Assembly: GCA_028708215.1 (NCBI GenBank)
Contig: JAQVZL010000014.1
Location: forward strand, 1 to 32,617
DNA from: Bacteroidales bacterium
GTDB lineage: Bacteria > Bacteroidota > Bacteroidia > Bacteroidales > UBA932
DNA length: 32,617 nucleotides
Reading direction: 5' to 3'
The translations under genes were made by a program, and so were the position numbers. How positions within the stretch are numbered: position 1 is the first letter of the stretch; every line of letters begins with the position of its first letter. Under the pieces are notes generated by a model. It ran no database searches. It had not been told where the DNA came from and saw only the letters and a list, made by a program, of their open reading frames with translations. Below are positions 25,042-32,617 of the stretch, in pieces.

Positions 25042-25419
25042 TTATTTGTCTTGAGAGTTAATTTTTCTTTCAATAAGTACTGCAAAGTCTCTAATGGTAA
25101 ATGATTCAAATAGGTCTTTTACAGATTGCCCCTCTTCAAATTTAGACGTCTTAAAATCTTCATTCATTTTGGCTGCAATTTCTGCTGTTATTTTACCACC
25201 TTCTAGGTTGTCTACTTGAGCTGAATATTCTGTAAGGGCTATCTCTTGAATTTTAATTTTAACTCCAAATTGAGTTTCTATCATATAGAGGATCTCTACA
25301 AAATCTATACTCTCTGCTCCAAGATCTTTAACCAGAGATTTCTCTGGCCCCAGCTCTTCAATGGTTTGAATGCCTAAAATTGGCATTAAAATTTCTCTAA
25401 GTTTATACTCTATGTTCAT
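25042..25419 (-). CDS. Acyl carrier protein, extended (125 residues)
   Basis: The N-terminal part is a standard ACP: LVKDLGAESIDFVEILYMIE holds the phosphopantetheine serine (S37). Helices II and III follow. The protein is about 45 residues longer than a typical ACP of about 80. An inserted charged segment lies at about 66-100 before a final helix (IRDFAVLIERKI). It would carry the growing chain for the neighbouring ketosynthase, reductase and dehydratase. The gene is 22 nt after the nitroreductase and 2 nt before the dehydratase. No phosphopantetheinyl transferase gene is in the window, so activation would rely on a cellular one. Confidence 0.88.
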   Translation of the reverse strand: MNIEYKLREILMPILGIQTIEELGPEKSLVKDLGAESIDFVEILYMIETQFGVKIKIQEIALTEYSAQVDNLEGGKITAEIAAKMNEDFKTSKFEEGQSVKDLFESFTIRDFAVLIERKINSQDK

Positions 25420-25441
25420 AGTTTATTGTTTAATAAAGATA

Positions 25442-26020
25442 TTAATTGTTGCAGTATCCAACGGGTATTATAGATCCAATTAACCTTCCTGTGGGTAGTT
25501 TTAAAATTTGGGCAAGCTCTTCTTGAGCTAGCAGAGGGCCTGTCATATAACATGAGTTAAGCCCCAAGCTCTCTGCAGCAAGTATTAGTAGCATAGATAC
25601 ACAAGAGATAGATTTAACCGAATTGTCTCTTTCCCACAGCAACATCTCTGGGGTAATATTATCTTTTAAAATAGACTGTATAGTTGGCGAAATACGAAAT
25701 ATTGGAATGAAAATAACAGGAGCTTTGTTAAAGAAGGTGAAGTTTTTACTGTAGTTCTTAAAGAGAAAAGAGAGATCTTGGTCCATTTGATCACTAATAT
25801 TCTCTATTGAAGAGATTACTGTTTTTGACATCAATTCAATAATTGGCTTCTCTCTTATTACAATCACCTCCCAGTTCTTTCTACCGTTTGCATAGGGAGA
25901 TTTATGTGCAATATTTAGAATTTGCTCAATACACTCCTCTGGGAACATATCTGGCTTGAAGCTCCGGCAACTTTTCCTAGTTTCGCATATAGATTTAAGA
26001 ACTTCGTATTTCTTCTCCAT
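25442..26020 (-). CDS. Nitroreductase-family flavoprotein
   Basis: I chose ATG 26020 (192 residues) because the longer frame begins at a GTG at 26062 with no better context. The FMN-binding start ETRKSCRSFKPDMFPEE and the KNWEVIVIR strand are typical of nitroreductase-family proteins. So is the C-terminal segment ILAAESLGLNSCYMTGP with a final IGSIIPVGY. Members are NAD(P)H-dependent FMN oxidoreductases, and some act as tailoring oxidases in natural-product pathways. It is the first gene of the acyl/polyene operon, so a redox step on the product or its starter is likely but inferred. It might instead be unrelated and only share the promoter. Confidence 0.86.
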   Translation of the reverse strand: MEKKYEVLKSICETRKSCRSFKPDMFPEECIEQILNIAHKSPYANGRKNWEVIVIREKPIIELMSKTVISSIENISDQMDQDLSFLFKNYSKNFTFFNKAPVIFIPIFRISPTIQSILKDNITPEMLLWERDNSVKSISCVSMLLILAAESLGLNSCYMTGPLLAQEELAQILKLPTGRLIGSIIPVGYCNN

Positions 26021-26090
26021 AGAGTTGTTTGAGTAGGTTTTTAATGTGGGTTTTACTTTCACTAAGATATAATTTTTTTACTTTTTATCC

Positions 26091-26098
26091 CAAAGATA
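26091..26098 (-). promoter_or_regulatory. Candidate -7 box of the acyl/polyene operon
   Basis: On the minus strand this reads TATCTTTG, a perfect TAnnTTTG, about 70 nt before the nitroreductase ATG. No good TTTG is seen at the usual distance upstream, so confidence is limited. The 183-225 nt divergent gap to 26246 otherwise holds no gene. Confidence 0.35.
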
Positions 26099-26205
26099 TC
26101 TCTATTGTTCATTGCCATTTCTATGAAAGTTATAACCAAAATGTACAATAGCCTCTAATTTACAAATTGGTGATAGTTTTTTTTAAAAATCATCTATAAT
26201 AGTGT

Positions 26206-26213
26206 TACTTTTA
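26206..26213 (+). promoter_or_regulatory. Candidate -7 box of the exporter operon
   Basis: TACTTTTA is one mismatch from TAnnTTTG and lies 32 nt before the ATG at 26246, with a T-rich stretch (26177-26184) near the -33 position. It is the only reasonable plus-strand promoter in the divergent gap. The evidence is weak. Confidence 0.28.
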
Positions 26214-26245
26214 ATTCAGTTTTAATCTTAATTAAATTATAAGCT

Positions 26246-26797
26246 ATGAAAAAAATTATTTCGCTATTGATGGTTTCACTGCTCTGTATTGGCACACTGC
26301 AGGCGCAGTTAGTACCAAAAGGGAGTAAGATTTTAAGTACTCAACTTACGAATCTAGGTTTTAATAGTGTCTCATATAAAATTGGAGATTCAGATGAGAG
26401 CATTAAAATGAACCGTATAGGGCTCTCTCTTTTGGGAGGATATGCTATACTAGACAATGTTGTGATTTTAGGCTCTTTTGCATTACAATCACTTAAATTA
26501 GATGAAGATAAATTGTCTGCAGTTACTCTTGGAGGAACAGCTAGGAAGTACTTTGACAATGGTTTTTTTGCAGGTGCAGGCCTAAATTTATTGAATGGTA
26601 AAATAGTGGAAGAGAGTACAACTTTGATTGATGGGCTGGTGCACGCTGGCTTTTCTCATGAGATATTTCCAAAACTAACTATTGAGCCTATGGTAACTTT
26701 TAGTACTAAGTTAGCTGGAGGTAACTTAGAGGGGTACGACCATAAATTAAAATATACTCAAATTAGTATTAATATTGGTTTTAGCTACTACTTTTAA
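26246..26797 (+). CDS. Small outer-membrane beta-barrel protein
   Basis: The 183-residue product has a signal peptide (MKKIISLLMVSLLCIGTLQAQ). About eight alternating beta strands follow, with the last ending ISINIGFSYYF and a C-terminal Phe, the outer-membrane sorting pattern. Size fits an eight-stranded barrel of the OmpW/OmpX/OmpA-transmembrane type, but I do not recognise a specific family. It is the first gene of the exporter operon, 9 nt before the tolC gene and divergent from the acyl/polyene genes. It might help place or receive the exported product in the outer membrane, which is inference from position only. Confidence 0.72.
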   Translation: MKKIISLLMVSLLCIGTLQAQLVPKGSKILSTQLTNLGFNSVSYKIGDSDESIKMNRIGLSLLGGYAILDNVVILGSFALQSLKLDEDKLSAVTLGGTARKYFDNGFFAGAGLNLLNGKIVEESTTLIDGLVHAGFSHEIFPKLTIEPMVTFSTKLAGGNLEGYDHKLKYTQISINIGFSYYF

Positions 26798-26806
26798 TCT
26801 AGTTAT

Positions 26807-28093
26807 GTGAGATTTTTTTCGACTATTTTTTTGCTAATAATATCTCTACATTTCTCTAAAGATTTATTGGGGCAGAGCTCTTTTACTCTTAAGCAATGTA
26901 GAGATTATGCTATTAACAACAGCTCTATTACAGATATGAGTGCTGTTGTATCAACTATTTCTGATTCACAAGGGGAGTTGTTGCGGAAGTTGGTTACTCC
27001 CTCTGCAACTGGTTTTGCAATATTCTCATATCAATCAGACACGCCCAACCCCAATAGCGCTTTGAATGCTGGGTTCGATTTTATTCCTCTCTCTAAAGAG
27101 CAGTATAGGACAGGTATAGTGGTAAAGCAGAATATTTACCTAGGTGGCGAGTATATTATTAAAAAGGAGTTGATTTCAAATGAAAATGCTATAGCCAATC
27201 TCAATTTAGAGCAGCAAAAAATTATTTTGGAAAATAGTTCAGATAATCTTTTTTTCTCTCTCCTTTTACTTAATGAATCTCTTAAAATATTAGAGAGCAA
27301 TAAGGCTATTTTAGAGGTAGATTTAAATAAGTTGAAAGAGAGTTTCAATCAAGGCAAAATTTTTTATGTAGAAGTTTTAAAGATAGAGGCAGCTTTGGCC
27401 GAGTTAGAACTTAAAGTAGAAGAGCTAATGAGTGATGGAGTGAGATTGAGAAGGCTGTTATCTGTTCTAACAGGAGTGGAGGTTAAGGAAGAGGATACCT
27501 TTGAAAGACCTACTATTTACGAATTAGATGGCTATGAAAACAATTTATTATATAGGCGTCTAATGCTAGAATCTCAAAAAAACAGTCTCTCTCAAAAGTT
27601 GTCTAAAGCATTGGTAATGCCCAAAGCATATCTGTTTGGAGTGACTGGCTTTGCTAGGCCAGCTCTAGATTTTTTCTCTAACAACCCAGATGTTTATGGA
27701 GTGGTTGGGCTTTCTATTAATATTCCAATTACTGGGTGGAGAGATTATAAAAAGCAGAGCAAAATAGCCACTTTACACCAGAGGCAGCTTAATCTAATAC
27801 ATTCAGATTTAGAGCGTGAAAGTATGCTAAAAAGAGCTAGTTTTCAAGAAGATGTTAAAAAGTATAAAAAATTAATTGTAAAAGATAGTTTGCTTATAGA
27901 TAAGTATAAGAGCATAAGAGAGCAGACACAACTTCTTTTAAATGCTGGTGAAACAGGCTCTTCTGAATTGGTGAAAGTACTCTCCCAGGAGTCTAAAGTA
28001 AAAATCAACATGGAGTATCATAAAATTGAGCTTATTAAAGCTTCTATAAATAGTAGTAGAGTTGTAAATGAAAAAGTATCTTTATTGGAATGA
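26807..28093 (+). CDS. TolC-family outer-membrane efflux protein of an ABC exporter
   Basis: The 428-residue product starts at a GTG (26807); the ATG two bases earlier is followed at once by TGA. The GTG frame gives a signal peptide ending KDLLGQ and the opening SFTLKQCRDYAINNS, typical of TolC proteins. Two long helical repeats follow, with the hallmark segments RTGIVVKQNIYLGGEY and VYGVVGLSINIPITGWRDYKK. It forms the outer-membrane duct for the HlyD-type adaptor and ABC transporter encoded after it, and overlaps the adaptor start by 4 nt (ATGA). It differs from the 744-residue TolC of the RND operon in lacking the extra N-terminal domain. Confidence 0.9.
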   Translation: MRFFSTIFLLIISLHFSKDLLGQSSFTLKQCRDYAINNSSITDMSAVVSTISDSQGELLRKLVTPSATGFAIFSYQSDTPNPNSALNAGFDFIPLSKEQYRTGIVVKQNIYLGGEYIIKKELISNENAIANLNLEQQKIILENSSDNLFFSLLLLNESLKILESNKAILEVDLNKLKESFNQGKIFYVEVLKIEAALAELELKVEELMSDGVRLRRLLSVLTGVEVKEEDTFERPTIYELDGYENNLLYRRLMLESQKNSLSQKLSKALVMPKAYLFGVTGFARPALDFFSNNPDVYGVVGLSINIPITGWRDYKKQSKIATLHQRQLNLIHSDLERESMLKRASFQEDVKKYKKLIVKDSLLIDKYKSIREQTQLLLNAGETGSSELVKVLSQESKVKINMEYHKIELIKASINSSRVVNEKVSLLE

Positions 28094-28992
28094 ATTATAA
28101 AACATTATTAATCACATTTTTTACTCTGTTTTTATTGTGCCAATGTAGCAATAATTTAGATTTTATCTCTACTGGCAGCTTTGAAGCAGAAGAGTGGATA
28201 GTTCCAGCCGAAGGAGAGGGGAGAGTTGCTAGTCTCAACATTATTGAGGGAGGTTTTTATGAGAAAGGTGCTCTATTAGGCCATTTAGACACAACTTTAC
28301 TCTCAATACAGAAGGAGCAGATAGTAGCTCAAATAGCTGCTCTAATAGCCTCTATTCCCAACAGTGATATACAACTTAATGTACTTAAAGAGAAAGGTGC
28401 TATTCTTGAAAATGAATTGAAGCGTGTAACCACTTTAGTAGAGAGTGGAAGTGCTAGTGTAGAGATGGCCAATGCAGTTAAAGATAAAATTAGTGTTACT
28501 AATATGGAAATTAGTGCTTTGAGAGCTACACTTAACAGCAATAAAAAGAGTACTTTGGCAAAGGCTAAAGCTTTACAAGCGCAGTTGAAACTGCTAGAAG
28601 AGCAGATAAATAATTGCATTATAGATAATCCCGAAAGTGGAACCATTTTAGCTAAATATGTTAAAGAGCATGAGTTTGTTCAAATAGGAATGCCTCTCTA
28701 CAAAATATCAAATACCAAAAAAATGATATTTACCACATGGATTACTGGAGACTACCTATCTCAAATATCTGTTGGAGACTCACTCTCTATAATTTTTGAC
28801 CTACCTAACAACAGAGATGATAGAGTTGAAGGTGTTATATTATCTATAGCAGAAAAACCACAATATACACCCTCCAATGTGCAAACAAAAGAGAATAGAA
28901 TAAAACAGCACTATAAAGTTAGGGTAATGGTTCACAACAATGGGAAAATAAGATCTGGTATGCCTGGAGAGGCAAACTTCCGTTTTTTGTAA
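28090..28992 (+). CDS. HlyD/YbhG-type periplasmic adaptor lipoprotein
   Basis: The 300-residue product has a hydrophobic N-terminus and a cysteine pair (C17, C19), one of which is probably lipidated. The first half-lipoyl motif is at about 38-65 (VPAEGEGRVASLNIIEGG). A long helical hairpin runs about 70-180, and the second half-lipoyl lies near NPESGTILAKYVKEHEFVQIG. The last part is a beta-barrel with TWITGDYLSQISVGDSL. This matches the YbhG/EmrA-like adaptors used by ABC-2 exporters. It starts inside the tolC stop codon and its stop TAA shares a base with the next ATG, so the three genes are translationally coupled. Confidence 0.87.
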   Translation: MNYKTLLITFFTLFLLCQCSNNLDFISTGSFEAEEWIVPAEGEGRVASLNIIEGGFYEKGALLGHLDTTLLSIQKEQIVAQIAALIASIPNSDIQLNVLKEKGAILENELKRVTTLVESGSASVEMANAVKDKISVTNMEISALRATLNSNKKSTLAKAKALQAQLKLLEEQINNCIIDNPESGTILAKYVKEHEFVQIGMPLYKISNTKKMIFTTWITGDYLSQISVGDSLSIIFDLPNNRDDRVEGVILSIAEKPQYTPSNVQTKENRIKQHYKVRVMVHNNGKIRSGMPGEANFRFL

Positions 28993-29921
28993 TGGGAGGG
29001 GAGATGATAGTTGCTAATAATATAGTTAAAAATTACTCTCAAATACCTGTGTTGAGCAATGTTTCATTTACTCTTGCTCCAGGATTAATCTTGGGTGTTA
29101 TGGGAGCTAATGGTGCTGGGAAATCTTCTCTTTTAGATATAGTTGCCACTTTTGATTGCTCCTTTTCTGGGGAGGTAGAGGTTATGGGTTACAATGTAAA
29201 AAAAGAGCCTTTAAAAATAGCAGAGCTAATAGGTTATGTACCAGGTGTTTTTTCTCTTTACGGCCATCTTACAGTTAAAGAAAATATTCTTTTTTTTGCA
29301 AATATGTATGGCTGTTCTGGCGAAGTTGTTTTAAATAGTAGTAATAGGTTGTGGCTCTCCTTAGAACCATTTTCCAACTCTTTAACTAAGAACCTATCTG
29401 GTGGGATGAGGCAGAAACTAGCAATTTTATGTGCACTAGTGCACTCTCCCAAGCTTTTAATATTAGATGAACCTACAGTTGGTATAGACCCAGCTACCCG
29501 AGTAGAAATTTGGAAAGAGTTTCTAACTCTAAAAAAGAGTGGAATTTCAATTATTATAGCTACTCATAATTTAGAAGAGATAGAGTATTTAGATAAACTT
29601 CTTTTTTTGCATGAAGGGAGTAGATTATTATATGGATCTCCAATAGATTTAGTTGAGAGATTTCAAAAGAGGGTTTTTAAAGTTACGGGTTGTAGACCTT
29701 ATATTATTTACAAAGAGCTTAAAGAGAGAGAGAAATTAGGTTTCAGCTACATCTCTCAAGGGTGTGTAAATGTTGTTTCAGAGGAGTATGTTAAAAATAA
29801 TATAGAGAAGTCTCTTGAAAATGCAGGATTGAGTAATTGTGTTGTACAGCAAGTGCAACCAACCTTTGAAGATCTGTTTGTTAATTTTCTTTTAGAGTAT
29901 AAAGCAGAAAAAGAGATTTAG
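28992..29921 (+). CDS. ABC transporter ATPase 1 (YbhF first-half-like, altered Q-loop)
   Basis: The 309-residue protein powers export by ATP hydrolysis. Walker A is GANGAGKS (38-45), the signature is LSGGM (135-139), Walker B is LLILDEPT (155-162) and the switch His is in ATHN (H192). The Q-loop, usually IGYMPQ, reads IGYVPG, so the glutamine is replaced by G85. A C-terminal domain of about 80 residues follows the ATPase. ATG 29004 (after a GGAGGGGAG run) is an alternative start, five codons shorter at most. Paired with the next gene it resembles the two halves of YbhF split into separate genes. Confidence 0.9.
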   Translation: MGGEMIVANNIVKNYSQIPVLSNVSFTLAPGLILGVMGANGAGKSSLLDIVATFDCSFSGEVEVMGYNVKKEPLKIAELIGYVPGVFSLYGHLTVKENILFFANMYGCSGEVVLNSSNRLWLSLEPFSNSLTKNLSGGMRQKLAILCALVHSPKLLILDEPTVGIDPATRVEIWKEFLTLKKSGISIIIATHNLEEIEYLDKLLFLHEGSRLLYGSPIDLVERFQKRVFKVTGCRPYIIYKELKEREKLGFSYISQGCVNVVSEEYVKNNIEKSLENAGLSNCVVQQVQPTFEDLFVNFLLEYKAEKEI

Positions 29922-29925
29922 TGTT

Positions 29926-30582
29926 ATGAAAGATAATGAGATAGTTATTGCTAAAGGGTTAACTAAATATTATGGCAAATTTGCGGCAGTTAACAATGTC
30001 TCATTTTGTGCATATAGGGGAGAAATTTTAGGTATTCTGGGAGAGAATGGAGCAGGGAAGACAACTCTTATTAAAATGCTAAGTGGCGTGATTATCCCAA
30101 ATGAAGGGAGTGCAACAGTTTGTGGTTATAATATTATTGATGAATGTTATAAAGTTAGAGAGAGCATAGGCTATATGAGTCAAACGGTTTCATTATTAGA
30201 GAATATGACAGTAAAAGAGAACCTGTTTTTTTATGGAGCAATCTACAAAATGGAGAGGGGGGAGGTAGAGAGAAAGTATGCCGAGTTTAAAAACAAATTC
30301 GCTTTTGATAAGTTTGAAAATAAATTAACAGCAGAGTTAACTAATGGGTGGCGTAGGTTGCTAGCGTTTGCAATAGCTGTTTTAAACTCTCCATCTGTGT
30401 TGTTTTTAGATGAGCCCTCTGGTGGGCTAGATGCTCTGTCGAGAATTGATTTATGGGAGCATATTTATAACATATCACATTTGGGCACAACAGTTATTAT
30501 CTCTTCACACTATATGAATGAAATAGTGCTATGCGATAGGCAACTTGTAATGAAAGATGGCCAAATAGAGACAATTAGGTGA
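29926..30582 (+). CDS. ABC transporter ATPase 2 (YbhF second-half-like, degenerate signature)
   Basis: The 218-residue product has Walker A GENGAGKT (39-46), a normal Q-loop (IGYMSQ, Q86), Walker B VLFLDEPS (157-164) and switch His H195 (ISSH). The signature is LTNGW (138-142) instead of LSGGQ, a change that recurs in the second ATPase of YbhF/YhiH-type transporters (LPLGW by recall). It begins 4 nt after ATPase 1 and would form a heterodimer with it. Because it has no C-terminal extension it is the shorter partner. The two permeases follow in the operon. Confidence 0.9.
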   Translation: MKDNEIVIAKGLTKYYGKFAAVNNVSFCAYRGEILGILGENGAGKTTLIKMLSGVIIPNEGSATVCGYNIIDECYKVRESIGYMSQTVSLLENMTVKENLFFYGAIYKMERGEVERKYAEFKNKFAFDKFENKLTAELTNGWRRLLAFAIAVLNSPSVLFLDEPSGGLDALSRIDLWEHIYNISHLGTTVIISSHYMNEIVLCDRQLVMKDGQIETIR

Positions 30583-30600
30583 GACAAGTTTTAATTAAAT

Positions 30601-31674
30601 ATGATTAAGAGAATAATAACTATTGCAAAGAAAGAGGTTATCTTAATTTGGCGAGACAAGTTAAGTATGATAATTCTCATAGCTCTGCCAGCAGTTATTA
30701 TTGCGATTTTAGGAGGTGTCCTAAGTTTTGGACTTGAAGATTCAAAGTTTTATCTATTAGATTACGATAATAGTACTGCTTCTAAAGAGTTTGCACAAAA
30801 TTTAGATATTAGTTCTGAGTTTGACTTTGCAGGTTATCTCTCAACAGAGAGTGAGTTAGAATCTTTGTTAAAAAATGGAGAAGCTAAAATAGCTATTATT
30901 CTCCATAAAGGTTTTGAGAAAGATATTTTGTCTAACAACTCTAGAGTAGATGTTTTTGTAGATGCATCTGACTTACTCTTCTCACTAGCAGTAGAACAGA
31001 GAATAAAGCTATCTTTATCTAAAAGTAATCTCTTAAATTATTCATATGAATTTAACCCAGAGTTAAAAAACGAGGTGAGGTCTGTTCCAGGGTTAATAAT
31101 GATTGTACTTATTATAATCTCTTCTGTTATGCTTAGCTTAAGCGTAAATAGAGAGAGGGAGAGAGGGACATCTAGATTGTTAATTTTAACCCCAATCTCT
31201 ATTGATGGAATAATTATTGGCAAATCTGTCCCTTATATTTTTATTGCTCTACTTCATAGCTTGTCTGTGTTATTTGTGAGTAAATGGATTTATGGAATTG
31301 AATTGCAAGGGGCAGGGTTTAACTATTTTGCAATGTGTATGCTTTTTATAATTAACTCTATCTGTTTTGGACTTCTTATTGCTGCCTGGGTAAAGTCTGA
31401 GGTAGAGCTGCTTATAGGTTGCTGGTTATTTCTATTTATTCCTAATGTCTTTTTTTCTAGCTTTATATACCCTATAGAAACTATGGCAGAAGTTACAAGG
31501 AGTATTGCCTCTTTTTTGCCGAGTACACTTTTTCTGGACTCCTATAAAAATGTTCTTTTTCGTAATGCTCAAGCTAGTTCTACCTATTTTAATTTTTTAA
31601 TCTTATTTGCTCAAAGTGTAATTATATATCTTTTTGCAAAAGTAGGATTTGCTAAAAACTTTGGCCGCAAATGA
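30601..31674 (+). CDS. ABC-2 type permease 1 (YbhS-like)
   Basis: The 357-residue inner-membrane protein has an N-terminal helix (about 20-45), a periplasmic loop with a FAGYLSTESELESLLKNGEA segment, then five more helices to the end. The family landmark before TM2 is NPELKNEVRSVPGLIMIV, followed by the cytoplasmic NRERERGTSRLLILTPIS, the pattern of YbhS/YhhJ permeases. It forms the membrane path with permease 2 and is driven by the two ATPases upstream. Its TGA overlaps the next ATG (ATGA). Substrates of this group include drugs and lipids; nothing in the sequence fixes it here. Confidence 0.92.
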   Translation: MIKRIITIAKKEVILIWRDKLSMIILIALPAVIIAILGGVLSFGLEDSKFYLLDYDNSTASKEFAQNLDISSEFDFAGYLSTESELESLLKNGEAKIAIILHKGFEKDILSNNSRVDVFVDASDLLFSLAVEQRIKLSLSKSNLLNYSYEFNPELKNEVRSVPGLIMIVLIIISSVMLSLSVNRERERGTSRLLILTPISIDGIIIGKSVPYIFIALLHSLSVLFVSKWIYGIELQGAGFNYFAMCMLFIINSICFGLLIAAWVKSEVELLIGCWLFLFIPNVFFSSFIYPIETMAEVTRSIASFLPSTLFLDSYKNVLFRNAQASSTYFNFLILFAQSVIIYLFAKVGFAKNFGRK

Positions 31675-32617
31675 GAATTATTCTAGCTATAATAAAAAAA
31701 GAGTGGTTACAGCTTATGCGCAATAGGGTGTTAGCTTTTTTTATTTTTGCTGCACCAATTGTAATTCTAGCTATAATCCCTTTCTCTTTAGAGGGCGAGG
31801 TTAATATTAAGGCAGGCATAGTAGATGAAGATGAATCTAGCGCAAGTAGAGGGTTAATAGCGCAAATGAACAATATAGAGCTGTTTCAAAAGGTTATATT
31901 ATTTAACTCTAGAGAAGATGCTCAACTTAATCTTAGCAACGGAAACATAGAGATGTTATTGGTTATTACTTCTAACTTTGAGTATTTATCTGTTAGAGAG
32001 CAGAAACCAGAACTTTTAATGCTACTAGATGGTACAGCTCCATATAGGGCTAAAAGCATTTTTTCTGTTATCTCTGGTTTGTTGGAGAGCAATGAATATA
32101 ATATTCATTTTCATAAGTTGTTCAATAGAGCTCAGAGTCACAAACACTATTTTCTGTTATCACTTATTATACTTGTTATACTTTTGGTTGGCACATCTCT
32201 TATGACTTTAAATATAGTAAATGAGAAGGAGAGTGGTATTTTAGAGCAGTTTAATGCTACTTTACTTAATAGATATCTCTATATTTTTAGCAAATATCTT
32301 TTTTTTATAATTCTCTCTCTATTTGAGTTAATTATATGCCTGTTTTTTTGCTTTTTTGTATATAAGCTAACTATAACTGGTACTATATTTGAGGTATTTA
32401 TATCTGTAGCTATTTTTATGTTTCCCATGTTAAGTGTTGGGTTTTTAATTGCAGTACTCTCTAGCAATCAAGTTCAATCTGTTTACATGCTTACATTTAT
32501 TCTTTTGAATTTAATTTTATTAGGAACAATGTTTACTCAATTGAGTAGTCTGCCAATGTGGGCTCAGAACCTCACACTAATAAACCCACTCTACTACATA
32601 TTAGAGATCTCTAGAAA
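31671..32617 (+). CDS. ABC-2 type permease 2 (YbhR-like), cut by right edge
   Basis: The frame opens at ATG 31671 and is still open at the last base, giving about 315 visible residues. It has an N-terminal basic helix start (MRIILAIIKKEWLQLMRNR), a membrane helix at about 23-39, and a periplasmic domain. Later helices begin near SHKHYFLLSLIILVILLVG, followed by NEKESGILEQF, the cytoplasmic motif corresponding to RERERGT in permease 1. The ABC-2 end segment SLPMWAQNLTLINPLYYILE is near the edge. The NPE motif of permease 1 is not clearly conserved. It should pair with permease 1 as the heterodimeric channel. Confidence 0.88.
   Translation, partial: MRIILAIIKKEWLQLMRNRVLAFFIFAAPIVILAIIPFSLEGEVNIKAGIVDEDESSASRGLIAQMNNIELFQKVILFNSREDAQLNLSNGNIEMLLVITSNFEYLSVREQKPELLMLLDGTAPYRAKSIFSVISGLLESNEYNIHFHKLFNRAQSHKHYFLLSLIILVILLVGTSLMTLNIVNEKESGILEQFNATLLNRYLYIFSKYLFFIILSLFELIICLFFCFFVYKLTITGTIFEVFISVAIFMFPMLSVGFLIAVLSSNQVQSVYMLTFILLNLILLGTMFTQLSSLPMWAQNLTLINPLYYILEISR

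Noticed and set aside
22057-26062. Complete flexirubin or classical aryl polyene cluster
   Set aside because: Ammonia-lyase, adenylating ligase, acyl/glycosyltransferase and thioesterase genes are not seen, so only the elongation core is supported.
1-32617. CRISPR arrays, tRNA/rRNA genes, insertion sequences, phage genes
   Set aside because: No regular repeat-spacer pattern, cloverleaf, rRNA-like stretch, transposase or integrase was recognised on either strand by reading.

Overview
The window is AT-rich and gene-dense, and reads as a chromosomal segment of a Bacteroidota bacterium, most likely of the order Bacteroidales. The basis is a FecR/SusC/SusD outer-membrane import locus, Bacteroidota-type promoters (TTG/TTTG, about 20 bp, then TAnnTTTG) and almost no strong Shine-Dalgarno sequences. 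I cannot name a genus.

Region A (1-8523, minus strand) is one import operon. In transcription order it encodes a FecR-type anti-sigma factor, a SusC/RagA TonB-dependent channel with an STN signalling domain, a SusD/RagB lipoprotein, a lipoprotein resembling the SusCD-associated zinc metallohydrolases but with both zinc histidines apparently replaced, and a large secreted zinc metalloprotease cut by the left edge. No ECF sigma gene is visible beside fecR. Two protease-like proteins suggest a peptide or protein substrate.

Region B (8671-18448, plus strand) is an envelope and efflux block. It holds a membrane-anchored permuted NlpC/P60 (YiiX-like) hydrolase, an NlpE-META lipoprotein, a TetR repressor, and a tripartite RND pump: a TolC fused to a periplasmic-binding-like domain, a lipoprotein adaptor and an RND permease. 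An outer-membrane phospholipase-like barrel follows. A 22-bp inverted repeat overlaps the -7 box of the pump promoter and is the obvious TetR operator.

Region C (18552-22040, plus strand) is metabolic. It holds an IMP dehydrogenase resembling the Tritrichomonas foetus type, asnA (aspartate-ammonia ligase) and a metallo-beta-lactamase-fold hydrolase. Between guaB and asnA is a complete four-segment transcription attenuator with a 25-codon leader peptide in which 10 residues are asparagine. It is too short for ordinary gene calling. It predicts that asnA is switched on when charged tRNA-Asn is scarce.

Region D (22057-26020, minus strand) is a compact six-gene type II fatty-acid/polyketide-like operon: nitroreductase, long acyl carrier protein, FabZ-like dehydratase, a ketosynthase-like protein without an active-site Cys (chain-length-factor-like), an intact ketosynthase and a ketoreductase. 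No enoyl reductase is present, so the expected product is unsaturated. Divergent from it, Region E (26246 to the right edge, plus strand) encodes a small outer-membrane barrel, a TolC, a lipoprotein HlyD-type adaptor, two separate ABC ATPases and two ABC-2 permeases, the second cut by the edge. This is a YbhFSR-like exporter. D and E together may make and export an uncharacterised acyl or polyene product. The other leading candidate for undescribed biology is the Asn attenuator.
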